From positions 372,001 through 436,000 of the forward strand of contig NZ_LLZC01000012.1 of assembly GCF_001461825.1 (NCBI RefSeq): 64,000 bases of DNA. Direction: 5' to 3'. Under the pieces are notes generated by a model. It saw nothing but the letters and a program-made list of their open reading frames with translations. It ran no database searches and was not told the DNA's origin. Of this stretch, positions 36,114 to 44,083 are shown piece by piece; within the stretch, counting starts at the first letter, position 1; the number at the start of each line of letters is the position of its first letter. Made by a program: the position numbers and the translations under genes. This DNA comes from Bacillus velezensis (lineage in GTDB: Bacteria; Bacillota; Bacilli; Bacillales; Bacillaceae).

Positions 36114-36248
36114 ATGAACCGCGGTTTCCCTCTGCAATATCCTGTATGCCCGCCTCCTCGGGTGAATGCGGGGTACTGGTACGCATTTTTTGTTGTGCTG
36201 CTCGTCGTCATTCTCGTCCTGGGCGGTCTGTATTGGTTCAATATATAG
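36114..36248 (+). CDS. 44-aa single-membrane-helix peptide
   Basis: ATG 36114 with TTTGGAGGCG upstream. A proline-rich head (MNRGFPLQYPVCPPPRVNAG) is followed by one long hydrophobic helix (YWYAFFVVLLVVILVLGG) and WFNI. A terminator follows directly, supporting a real gene. The shape resembles the small sporulation-associated membrane peptides of Bacillus, but I cannot name it. Confidence 0.7.
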   Translation: MNRGFPLQYPVCPPPRVNAGYWYAFFVVLLVVILVLGGLYWFNI

Positions 36249-36262
36249 CAGCCGTCCTCTTA

Positions 36263-36289
36263 AACACCTCTATTTTAGGGGTGTTTTTT
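36263..36289 (+). terminator. Terminator after the 44-aa gene
   Basis: AACACCTC and GGGGTGTT with a short loop and six T residues. Confidence 0.85.
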
Positions 36290-36380
36290 GTTGAAAGTGG
36301 TAGTAATGCGCATAACCGAAGTGATATAATATCAGTCATCTGAGTAAAAAAAGGAAATTCGCCCGGAAATTTTTTTCTGT

Positions 36381-36554
<174 letters not shown>

Positions 36555-36665
36555 TTACAATTGTAATCAATCATCAGACGCAAGCATATGATGGAAGGTT
36601 GCGTTTCAATCATGGTGAGGTTATCTTTAATCTACCATGAAATACAAATAAGAACAATCGTTCTG

Positions 36666-36765
36666 TTATCCACACTCGTAAGTGGATAACTTGTTAGTAT
36701 CTTGTTTATAATCTGGATAAATCCGGATGTAATAAGAGTGGATAATGTGTGTAATTTTATCCACA
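36666..36765. promoter_or_regulatory. DnaA-box cluster upstream of sda
   Basis: Five boxes in 100 bp: perfect TTATCCACA at 36666-36674 and 36757-36765, and one-mismatch boxes on the opposite strand at 36681-36689, 36712-36720 and 36737-36745. In B. subtilis DnaA binds this locus and activates sda, tying replication state to sporulation; the cluster may also titrate DnaA. It lies between divergent sda and yqeG. Confidence 0.9.
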
Positions 36766-36878
36766 ACTGGTGAAGAAACCCAATTTTTGTCGAAATTTTT
36801 TTACTGAGTCCGACTTTGTTTTTAAATCTGACAGGTTTCGACATATAGATGATAGAAAGAAAAGGAAGGGTGCGGGTT

Positions 36879-37397
36879 TTGTTAAAAAAGTTTTTTTTAC
36901 CTGACGAATTTGTGAAAAATATATTTCATATCACACCGGAAAAGCTCAAAGAACGCAATGTGAAAGGGATTATTACAGACCTTGACAACACGCTTGTGGA
37001 GTGGGACAGACCGAGTGCGACACCTCGATTAATCGAGTGGTTTGAAGAAATGAAGGAGCACGGCATTAAAGTCACGATCGTCTCCAATAATAATGAACGA
37101 AGAGTGAAATTATTCTCGGAGCCGCTTGGCATACCGTTTATTTATAAGGCAAGAAAACCGATGGGGCGCGCCTTTAAAAGAGCCGTCAGCAGCATGGATC
37201 TGAAAAAAGAAGACTGTGTGGTCATCGGCGATCAGCTGCTTACTGATGTTCTCGGCGGAAACAGAAACGGGTATCATACGATCCTCGTCGTGCCTGTCGC
37301 TTCCTCTGACGGAGTCATGACGCGCTTTAACCGCCGGATTGAACGGAGAATATTGAGTTCTTTGAAACGTAAAGGCCATATTCAGTGGGAGGATTAG
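36879..37397 (+). CDS. yqeG: HAD-IIIA phosphatase YqeG
   Basis: 172-residue HAD phosphatase: motif I TDLDNTLVEWD near residue 30, motif II VSNNNE near 70, motif III GDQLLTDVLGGN near 118. Related to phosphatidylglycerophosphatase GEP4; the substrate in Bacillus is unproven. TTG 36879 reproduces the B. subtilis start and follows GGAAGGG; the ATG at 36849 would add ten basic residues. It opens the yqeG-yqeM operon and ends two bases before yqeH. Confidence 0.88.
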   Translation: MLKKFFLPDEFVKNIFHITPEKLKERNVKGIITDLDNTLVEWDRPSATPRLIEWFEEMKEHGIKVTIVSNNNERRVKLFSEPLGIPFIYKARKPMGRAFKRAVSSMDLKKEDCVVIGDQLLTDVLGGNRNGYHTILVVPVASSDGVMTRFNRRIERRILSSLKRKGHIQWED

Positions 37398-37399
37398 AA

Positions 37400-38500
37400 A
37401 TGGAAAAGGTTGTTTGCATCGGCTGCGGAGTAGCGATCCAGACCGAGGATAAACAAGGTCTCGGATACGCGCCAAAGGCATCGCTCACGAAAGAGAATGT
37501 CATCTGCCAGCGCTGTTTCAGACTGAAAAATTACAATGAAATTCAAGATGTTTCATTAACGGATGATGACTTTTTAAATATCTTGCACACAATCGGCGAT
37601 ACTGACTCTCTTATTGTCAAAGTCGTTGATATTTTTGATTTTAACGGAAGCTGGATAAACGGGCTGAACCGCTTTGTCGGCGGTAATCCGATTATTCTTG
37701 TCGGTAATAAGGCCGATATCCTGCCAAAATCCGTAAAACGGGAACGCCTCGTTCAATGGATGAAACGCGAAGCGAAAGAATACGGCTTAAAACCCCTTGA
37801 TGTCTTTTTAATCAGCGCTTCCCGCGGACAAGGGATGAAGGAAGTCATTGACGCCATTGAACATTACCGCGAAGGCCGCGATGTGTATGTGGTGGGCTGT
37901 ACCAATGTCGGCAAATCCACATTTATCAACCGGATTATTAAAGAGGTTTCAGGGGAAGAGAATATTATCACCACCTCTCAATTTCCGGGCACGACGCTTG
38001 ACGCGATTGAAATCCCGCTCGATGACGGATCTGCGCTTTATGATACGCCGGGAATCATTAACCATCACCAGATGGCGCATTACGTGGACAAGCGTGACTT
38101 AAAGGTGCTGACACCGAAAAAAGAACTGAAGCCGCGCACTTTTCAGCTGAATGAAAAACAAACGCTTTATTTCGGCGGGCTTGCCCGGTTTGACTATGTA
38201 TCAGGCGATAAAACGGCGTTTGTCTGCTATATGCCGAATGAATTGATGATTCACAGAACAAAGCTTGAAAATGCTGATGCCTTATACGAAAAGCATGCGG
38301 GAGAACTGCTTACCCCGCCCGGAAAAGATCATTTGGATGAATTTCCGGAGCTTACGCCCCACACGTTTACGATTAAAGAAGGAAAGACGGATATCGTTTT
38401 TTCCGGTCTCGGCTGGGTCACGGTGCAGCAAGCAGATAAAAAAATAACGGCATACGCTCCGAAAGGCGTACACGTATTTGTCCGCCGTTCATTAATATAG
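37400..38500 (+). CDS. yqeH: Circularly permuted GTPase YqeH (30S assembly)
   Basis: 366-residue GTPase needed for 30S subunit (16S rRNA) maturation. An N-terminal zinc finger (CIGCG at residue 6, CQRCF near 34) is followed by a permuted G domain: G4 NKAD (near 100) and G5 SA come before G1 GCTNVGKST (near 168) and G3 DTPG (near 218). The C-terminal domain is RNA-binding. ATG 37400 follows GGGAGGA, with an earlier in-frame ATG at 37385 inside yqeG. Confidence 0.95.
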   Translation: MEKVVCIGCGVAIQTEDKQGLGYAPKASLTKENVICQRCFRLKNYNEIQDVSLTDDDFLNILHTIGDTDSLIVKVVDIFDFNGSWINGLNRFVGGNPIILVGNKADILPKSVKRERLVQWMKREAKEYGLKPLDVFLISASRGQGMKEVIDAIEHYREGRDVYVVGCTNVGKSTFINRIIKEVSGEENIITTSQFPGTTLDAIEIPLDDGSALYDTPGIINHHQMAHYVDKRDLKVLTPKKELKPRTFQLNEKQTLYFGGLARFDYVSGDKTAFVCYMPNELMIHRTKLENADALYEKHAGELLTPPGKDHLDEFPELTPHTFTIKEGKTDIVFSGLGWVTVQQADKKITAYAPKGVHVFVRRSLI

Positions 38501-38519
38501 AGAGAAGGGGAGAGGGAGC

Positions 38520-39362
38520 ATGAAACAATTGTACGGAGTAATCGGAAATCCGATCGGGCATTCAATGTCACCCGATATTCATAACGCGGCTTTGCAAGAT
38601 AAGAACATCAACGGGCAGTATTTTGCGTTTCAGGTGGAACCTCATCATCTCAAGGACGCCGTTAACGGAATTAAGGCGCTTGGCATCTGCGGAGTGAACG
38701 TCACAGTCCCGCATAAAGTCGCGATCATGGAGCATCTGGATGAAATACATGAAAGCGCGAAAGTACTCGGGGCCGTAAATACCGTCAAAAGAGAGGGAGA
38801 CAGGCTCATCGGGTATAATACTGACGGAGATGGGTTTTATAAATCCTTAGTCAAAGTATTGGACAAACCGATATCAGAGCTCTCCATCCTCATGATTGGG
38901 GCGGGAGGAGCGGCAAGAGCGATTTTTACAACGATCGTCCGCAGAGAGCCGAAACAATTTGACGTTTGCAACCGCACGCCGGAAAAAGCAGAAAGTCTGA
39001 TTGCGGCTGCTCCCTCTTTTCAGCAGAAACGCGCCCTTACTTTAAAAGAAGCTGAAAATCAGCTTGAACAATATGACGTCATTATTCATACAACATCTGT
39101 CGGCATGTATCCGAAAACGGATGCCGTGCCGCTCTCATTGGAACGGGCCAAAACGGGCGCCATCGTTTGTGATATTGTATACAACCCGATTCAAACGGCG
39201 TTCTTAAAAGAAGCTGAAAAAAGAGGTTTAACAACCCTTGACGGTGTCGGCATGTTTGTGGAACAGGCCGCACTGTCTTTCAAGCTGTGGACGGAACAAG
39301 AGCCTGACAGCGGCTTAATGAGAGCGATTGTTGAAGGAAAACTAGGAGGAACACAATGTTAA
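38520..39362 (+). CDS. aroE: Shikimate dehydrogenase
   Basis: 280-residue NADP-dependent enzyme reducing 3-dehydroshikimate to shikimate in aromatic amino-acid synthesis. The substrate site GNPIGHSMSPDIHN is at 9-22, the catalytic lysine in NVTVPHK near 66, and the nucleotide loop GAGGAARAI near 130. ATG 38520 follows GGGGAGAGGGAG. The end overlaps yqeI by seven bases. Confidence 0.95.
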   Translation: MKQLYGVIGNPIGHSMSPDIHNAALQDKNINGQYFAFQVEPHHLKDAVNGIKALGICGVNVTVPHKVAIMEHLDEIHESAKVLGAVNTVKREGDRLIGYNTDGDGFYKSLVKVLDKPISELSILMIGAGGAARAIFTTIVRREPKQFDVCNRTPEKAESLIAAAPSFQQKRALTLKEAENQLEQYDVIIHTTSVGMYPKTDAVPLSLERAKTGAIVCDIVYNPIQTAFLKEAEKRGLTTLDGVGMFVEQAALSFKLWTEQEPDSGLMRAIVEGKLGGTQC

Positions 39363-39646
39363 CAGGAAAACAAAAACGGTTTTTGCGTTCAAAAGCGCAT
39401 CACTTAACGCCTATTTTTCAAGTGGGAAAAGGCGGAGTCAACGAAAACATGGTGAAACAGATTGCCGAGGCTTTAGAAGCAAGAGAGCTGATTAAAGTCA
39501 GCGTGCTTCAAAACTGCGAAGACGATAAAAATGATGTCGCAGAAGCCCTTGTGAAAGGCAGCCGCTCACAATTGGTGCAGACGATCGGAAATACGATCGT
39601 ACTGTATAAGGAATCAAAGGAAAATAAACAAATCGAGCTTCCGTAA
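39356..39646 (+). CDS. yqeI: CRM-domain RNA-binding protein YqeI
   Basis: 96-residue YhbY/CRM protein. [19 protein letters not shown] at the start and the [10 protein letters not shown] loop (residues 23-32), which matches the GxxG RNA-contact motif, place it in the family that binds pre-50S particles. It overlaps aroE and precedes nadD by ten bases in the operon. Confidence 0.92.
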   Translation: MLTGKQKRFLRSKAHHLTPIFQVGKGGVNENMVKQIAEALEARELIKVSVLQNCEDDKNDVAEALVKGSRSQLVQTIGNTIVLYKESKENKQIELP

Positions 39647-39656
39647 GGTGGTTGAC

Positions 39657-40226
39657 ATGAAGAAAATCGGAATATTCGGGGGCACATTTGACCCACCGCA
39701 CAACGGACATCTTCTGATGGCTAATGAAGTCCTTCATCAGGCGGAGCTCGATGAAATTTGGTTTATGCCCAATAAAATCCCTCCGCATAAGCAGAATGAA
39801 GACTTTACAGACAGCCGGCACCGGGTGGAGATGCTGAAGCTTGCCATCAGCTCGAATTCCGGCTTTAAGCTTGAGCTTGCGGAAATGGACCGGAAAGGCC
39901 CTTCTTATACCTATGATACCGTCCGTTTACTGAAGGAGCGGCACCCGAACGACAAGCTTTTCTTTATTATCGGGGCGGATATGATTGAATATCTGCCGAA
40001 ATGGTACAAACTGGACGAACTGCTCACGCTCATTCAATTTATCGGAGTGCGGCGCCCGGGGTATCATATTGAGACCCCGTACCCGCTGCTTTTTGCCGAC
40101 GTTCCGGAATTTGACGTTTCGTCAACGATGCTGAGAGAACGTCTCAAAGCAAAAAAGCCGACGCAATACTTAATGCCGGATAAAGTGAGGCAGTATATAG
40201 AGGAGAATGATTTATATGAATCGTGA
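39657..40226 (+). CDS. nadD: Nicotinate-mononucleotide adenylyltransferase
   Basis: 189-residue enzyme making deamido-NAD from NaMN and [14 protein letters not shown] (residues 7-17) holds the HxGH nucleotide motif and SSTMLRER (near 155) is the ISSTxIR-type motif. ATG 39657 has the B. subtilis length and follows AAGGTGG. It overlaps yqeK by eleven bases. Confidence 0.95.
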   Translation: MKKIGIFGGTFDPPHNGHLLMANEVLHQAELDEIWFMPNKIPPHKQNEDFTDSRHRVEMLKLAISSNSGFKLELAEMDRKGPSYTYDTVRLLKERHPNDKLFFIIGADMIEYLPKWYKLDELLTLIQFIGVRRPGYHIETPYPLLFADVPEFDVSSTMLRERLKAKKPTQYLMPDKVRQYIEENDLYES

Positions 40227-40776
40227 GGAAGCACTTGCCTGCGTCAAAGAACAGCTGACCGAGCATCGCTACATCCACACAATCGGCGTGACAGATACGG
40301 CGGTTATTCTCGCAGGCCGGTTCGGAGCAGATCCGAAAAAAGCGGAAATGGCTGCTATTTTTCATGATTATGCGAAATTCCGGCCGAAAGAAGAAATGAA
40401 GCAGATCATCGTGCGGGAAAAAATGCCGGCTGAGCTCTTGGATTACAATGCCGAACTGTGGCATGCCCCTGTGGGAGCGTATCTGGCTGAGAAAGAAGCG
40501 GGGATCACTGATCCTGAGATCTTGGATGCAATCCGCTATCACACGTCAGGGCGTCCCGGAATGACCCTTTTAGACAAAGTCATTTACGTTGCGGATTACA
40601 TTGAACCCGGCCGCCATTTTCCCGGAGTGGAAGAGGTGCGCCGTCTGGCGGAAACGGATCTGAACGAAGCGCTCATACAAGCAATGAAAAATACAATGAT
40701 ATTTCTGATGAAAAAAAACCAGCCGGTCTTTCCGGAGACGTTTGCAACCTATAACTGGCTGGTGTCTCAAAATTGA
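40216..40776 (+). CDS. yqeK: HD-domain Ap4A hydrolase YqeK
   Basis: 186-residue HD phosphohydrolase; relatives cleave diadenosine tetraphosphate symmetrically to ADP. Metal ligands are visible in HTIGV (residue 17 region), FHDYAKFRP near 52, [11 protein letters not shown] near 83 and [13 protein letters not shown] 40216 is preceded by GAGGAGAATG. Coupled with nadD, whose pathway also concerns adenylyl nucleotides. Confidence 0.92.
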   Translation: MNREEALACVKEQLTEHRYIHTIGVTDTAVILAGRFGADPKKAEMAAIFHDYAKFRPKEEMKQIIVREKMPAELLDYNAELWHAPVGAYLAEKEAGITDPEILDAIRYHTSGRPGMTLLDKVIYVADYIEPGRHFPGVEEVRRLAETDLNEALIQAMKNTMIFLMKKNQPVFPETFATYNWLVSQN

Positions 40777-40793
40777 CAGGAGGAATTTGAAGA

Positions 40794-41150
40794 ATGAATC
40801 AAGCTTCCGTATTAAAAATCGCGGCAAAAGCATGCGACGATAAACGTGCAGAAGATATTTTAGCGCTGGACATGGAAGGAATCTCACTTATAGCGGATTA
40901 CTTTTTAATCTGCCACGGGAATTCTGATAAGCAGGTTCAGGCAATTGCGCGTGAAATTAAAGATCAGGCAGAAGAAAACGGCATTGATGTCAAAAAGATG
41001 GAAGGGTTTGATGAGGCCCGCTGGATTTTAGTTGATCTCGGCGACGTCATTGTCCACGTTTTCCATAAAGATGAAAGAAGCTACTACAATCTTGAAAAGC
41101 TATGGGGCGACGCGCCGCTCGCAGAGCTTGAGCTCGGCTTGAACTCATGA
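40794..41150 (+). CDS. rsfS: Ribosomal silencing factor RsfS
   Basis: 118-residue protein that binds L14 on the 50S subunit and blocks joining to the 30S under starvation. The family body is intact (DYFLICHGNSDKQVQAIA, MEGFDEARWILVDLGDVIVHVF, SYYNLEKLWGDA). ATG 40794 follows GGAGGA. It overlaps yqeM by four bases (ATGA). Confidence 0.93.
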   Translation: MNQASVLKIAAKACDDKRAEDILALDMEGISLIADYFLICHGNSDKQVQAIAREIKDQAEENGIDVKKMEGFDEARWILVDLGDVIVHVFHKDERSYYNLEKLWGDAPLAELELGLNS

Positions 41151-41884
41151 TTTACCAAGGCTTCGCCGGCGTATATGACGAGTTAATGTCACATGCGCCG
41201 TATGATGAATGGGCGGGCTGGATCGAAGCGTCTCTTCCGGAAAAGGGAAGGGTGCTTGATCTTGCCTGCGGAACCGGAGAAATATCCATCAGGCTTGCTG
41301 AAAAAGGCTGCGAAGTCACGGGGATTGATTTGAGTGAAGATATGCTGAGCTGTGCCCAGCAGAAAAAAACGGGAAAGCCGATTCTTTTTCTCCAGCAGGA
41401 TATGAGAAAGCTTTCCGGTTTTGAAGAACAGTTTGATGCTGTAGTCATCTGCTGTGATTCCCTAAATTACTTAAAAACGAAAAATGATGTCTTAAGCACC
41501 TTCAAAAGTGTTTTTCAAGTTTTGAAGGAGGGCGGCCTGCTTCTGTTTGACGTCCATTCCCCATTTAAAATGACGGAGCTTTTTCCGGACAGCACCCATG
41601 CGGATCAGGATGAGCAGATCAGCTATATCTGGCAAAGCTTTGCCGGCGATGAAGAGCTTTCTGTCATCCATGATATGTCCTTTTTCGTATGGAACGGACA
41701 ATCTTATGACCGCTACGACGAGACGCATGAGCAAAAAACATTTTACATTGAAGAATATGAACAAATGCTTGCAGAGACCGGATTTGAACTGAAGAAGGTG
41801 ACGGCTGATTTTACAGACCGGCCTCCTTCAACAGAGTCTGAACGTCTTTTCTTCACGGCAGGCAAACCAAAAACCATCGTTTAA
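41147..41884 (+). CDS. yqeM: SAM-dependent methyltransferase YqeM
   Basis: 245-residue class I methyltransferase. The SAM loop is VLDLACGTGEISIRLAEKG (near residues 37-55), followed by GIDLSEDML and QQDMRKL. Substrate not known. Last gene of the yqeG operon; the terminator hairpin begins inside its final codons. Some annotations call its relatives tRNA uridine methyltransferases, which cannot be judged here. Confidence 0.9.
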   Translation: MIYQGFAGVYDELMSHAPYDEWAGWIEASLPEKGRVLDLACGTGEISIRLAEKGCEVTGIDLSEDMLSCAQQKKTGKPILFLQQDMRKLSGFEEQFDAVVICCDSLNYLKTKNDVLSTFKSVFQVLKEGGLLLFDVHSPFKMTELFPDSTHADQDEQISYIWQSFAGDEELSVIHDMSFFVWNGQSYDRYDETHEQKTFYIEEYEQMLAETGFELKKVTADFTDRPPSTESERLFFTAGKPKTIV

Positions 41885-41902
41885 ACGGAACGATGGTTTT
41901 TA
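41870..41902 (+). terminator. yqeM operon terminator
   Basis: AAAACCATCGTT and AACGATGGTTTTT form a strong stem overlapping the yqeM stop. Confidence 0.85.
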
Positions 41903-41952
41903 AAATGCATTTTTTGCGATTGGCGCGATAAAGCACTTTATGGCATACTCAG

Positions 41953-42774
41953 TTACACGTGAAATTGCTTCTTCACTAACGATATATCTTCATCGTATTT
42001 GTCATGTGTACGCTGAAAGACACGGTTGAACATATCCTGAACACCGCTTTCGAGAGCCTTCAGCCCTTCCCCGGTGACGCCGCCTTTTACGCATACTTTT
42101 TCCTGCAAGGCGGGAAGCGTGTAACGCCCTGTTTCAAGAAGCTTTCCGAGACCGACAAGCATTTCCGTCGACATAATTACTGCTTCTTCTTTGGTGATGT
42201 CCGTTTCTTCCACTGCCGCGTCAATAAAGCGCTGAACGAGATAACTCATAAAAGCGGGCCCGCAGCTGACAATGTCTGACGCCGCTCTTGTAATGCCGCT
42301 GCTGATTTCTACAGGTTTTGAGATATGAGTGAACAGCGTTTGAATATCCGCTTTTGCAGACTCGCTGCAGCTTTTGCCGAACGTAACAAGCGAGACGCCG
42401 GCCAAGGCGCGGTTCGTAATGCTCGGAATGACGCGGACCGTCTGACACGGAACCGTATGTTCAATCTGATCCGTCTGAACGGGACTGGTAATGGAGATTA
42501 AAATGTGATCTTTCCGTAAATGCGGTGTGAGTTTCTTCAGCAAAGGATATATATCCAGCGGTTTTACACAAATGAATATTATTTCATTTTCCTGTACGAG
42601 CTTTTCCTGATCCTCGGTGACATGGATGCCGCTGAAACGTTCTTTTAGTTTTAATGCTTTTTCGATTGTTCTGTTTGTGATGGTGATATGTGAGGGATCG
42701 GCAGCGTTTGATTCGATAAACGATTCAATCAGGATCGTTCCCATGTTTCCGGTGCCGATAAAGCCTATTTTCAA
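41953..42774 (-). CDS. comER: ComER, pyrroline-5-carboxylate reductase-like
   Basis: 273-residue member of the P5C reductase family: Rossmann loop GFIGTGNMG at residues 4-12, CVKPLDIYPLL near 74, and the C-terminal helical domain with the GGVTGEGL segment near 232. In B. subtilis it lies divergent from comEA and is dispensable for competence; roles in sporulation and biofilm have been reported. Start ATG 42774 follows AGGAGGGG. The gap to comEA is 58 bp. Confidence 0.93.
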   Translation of the reverse strand: MKIGFIGTGNMGTILIESFIESNAADPSHITITNRTIEKALKLKERFSGIHVTEDQEKLVQENEIIFICVKPLDIYPLLKKLTPHLRKDHILISITSPVQTDQIEHTVPCQTVRVIPSITNRALAGVSLVTFGKSCSESAKADIQTLFTHISKPVEISSGITRAASDIVSCGPAFMSYLVQRFIDAAVEETDITKEEAVIMSTEMLVGLGKLLETGRYTLPALQEKVCVKGGVTGEGLKALESGVQDMFNRVFQRTHDKYDEDISLVKKQFHV

Positions 42775-42832
42775 TGAATTCCCCTCCTTTTTCTCTTAAT
42801 CCTCTAAACCTTATGCGGGGAGGCAATGCAAT

Positions 42833-43447
42833 ATGACGAAAGCGATGATGACGGAGCGGCTGCGGCGGAACCTGAAAATTCTGGGCGCTTGTCTTGCTGC
42901 AGGAGCGGTTTTTATCTGTATTTGGCTGTTTCGTTCTGAAAAGGAAGAGCCGGTCAAACAGCAGTCCGTGCTCGGCCAAACAGCCTCAGCATCCGTCGCG
43001 GACAAAAAAGACACCGCAGACGATAAGATTATGATTGATGTGAAAGGCGCGGTCCGAAATCCCGGCGTGTATGAAATGGAAGCGGGAGACAGAGTGACGC
43101 AAGCCATTGAAAAAGCCGGCGGCCTGAAGAAAAAGGCGGATGAATTGAATGTTAATTTAGCAGAGCAGCTGCAGGACGGGACGATTGTTTATATTCCGAG
43201 TGAAGGCGAAGAGGAGAATCGCCCGAAAACAACAGCGGGTGAAAAGGAGAATGCAGCTGTCAATATCAATACGGCATCTCTGGACGAACTTCAGGCGGTT
43301 TCCGGGGTGGGGCAGAAAAAAGCGGAAGCGATTATCGCCTACCGAGAAGAAAACGGACGGTTTCAGACTGCTGAAGATTTGATGAATGTATCAGGCTTTG
43401 GAGAAAAGTCATTTGAGCGGATAAAAACTTCCATTACGGTAAAGTGA
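42833..43447 (+). CDS. comEA: Competence DNA receptor ComEA
   Basis: 204-residue membrane-anchored DNA-binding protein for transformation. It has an N-terminal helix (about 14-30), a linker, an SLBB-like domain (IDVKGAVRNPGVYEMEAGDRVT near 65-85) and a C-terminal helix-hairpin-helix pair (VNINTASLDELQAVSGVGQKKAEAI; VSGFGEKSFERI), which binds double-stranded DNA at the surface. ATG 42833 follows GGGGAGGC. Confidence 0.95.
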   Translation: MTKAMMTERLRRNLKILGACLAAGAVFICIWLFRSEKEEPVKQQSVLGQTASASVADKKDTADDKIMIDVKGAVRNPGVYEMEAGDRVTQAIEKAGGLKKKADELNVNLAEQLQDGTIVYIPSEGEEENRPKTTAGEKENAAVNINTASLDELQAVSGVGQKKAEAIIAYREENGRFQTAEDLMNVSGFGEKSFERIKTSITVK

Positions 43448-43513
43448 ATTGACGGTTTTGCTTAAATCTATGTAAACTTAGAAAAGCAACAAGACTTTTT
43501 GGAGGGAACACTT

Positions 43514-44083
43514 GTGGAACGAATCTCATGGAATCAATATTTTATGGCGCAAAGCCATTTGCTGGCGCTGAGAAGCACATGTCCGAGACTGTCAGTCGGG
43601 GCAACCGTAGTCAGAGACAAGCGGATGATCGCCGGCGGATACAACGGCTCAATTGCCGGAGGCGTCCATTGCGCTGATGAAGGATGCCTTTTAATAGATA
43701 ATCATTGCCAGCGGACCATACATGCAGAGATGAATGCGATTCTGCAATGTTCTAAGTTCGGTGTTCCGACGGAGGGCGCCGAAATTTATGTGACGCATTA
43801 TCCTTGTATTCAATGCTGTAAATCAATTATTCAGGCAGGTATCAAAACGGTTTATTATGCCGAAGATTACAAAACACAGCCTTATGCAAAAGAGCTGTTC
43901 AGCCAAGCCGGAGTCAAGGTGGAGCAGGTCGAACTTGATGAAATGATCATCGATCTGAAAAACCGCGAAAAATTGTCTTTTGTAGCAGGTCTGATTCAGC
44001 AATTATCTGATGCGGGGGTTAAGGCAGATGAACTGAAAAAAATTCATGAACAGGCCAATGAGCTGTTTACCAGTTACGTATAA
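43514..44083 (+). CDS. comEB: dCMP deaminase-like ComEB
   Basis: 189-residue zinc cytidine/deoxycytidylate deaminase. The zinc histidine and proton-shuttle Glu are in HAEMNAIL (near residue 72), and the zinc cysteines in PCIQCC (near 99). ComEB is reported to help place the competence machinery at the pole rather than to act only as a deaminase. GTG 43514 follows GGAGGG and matches the B. subtilis start. Its stop abuts the comEC start. Confidence 0.93.
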   Translation: MERISWNQYFMAQSHLLALRSTCPRLSVGATVVRDKRMIAGGYNGSIAGGVHCADEGCLLIDNHCQRTIHAEMNAILQCSKFGVPTEGAEIYVTHYPCIQCCKSIIQAGIKTVYYAEDYKTQPYAKELFSQAGVKVEQVELDEMIIDLKNREKLSFVAGLIQQLSDAGVKADELKKIHEQANELFTSYV

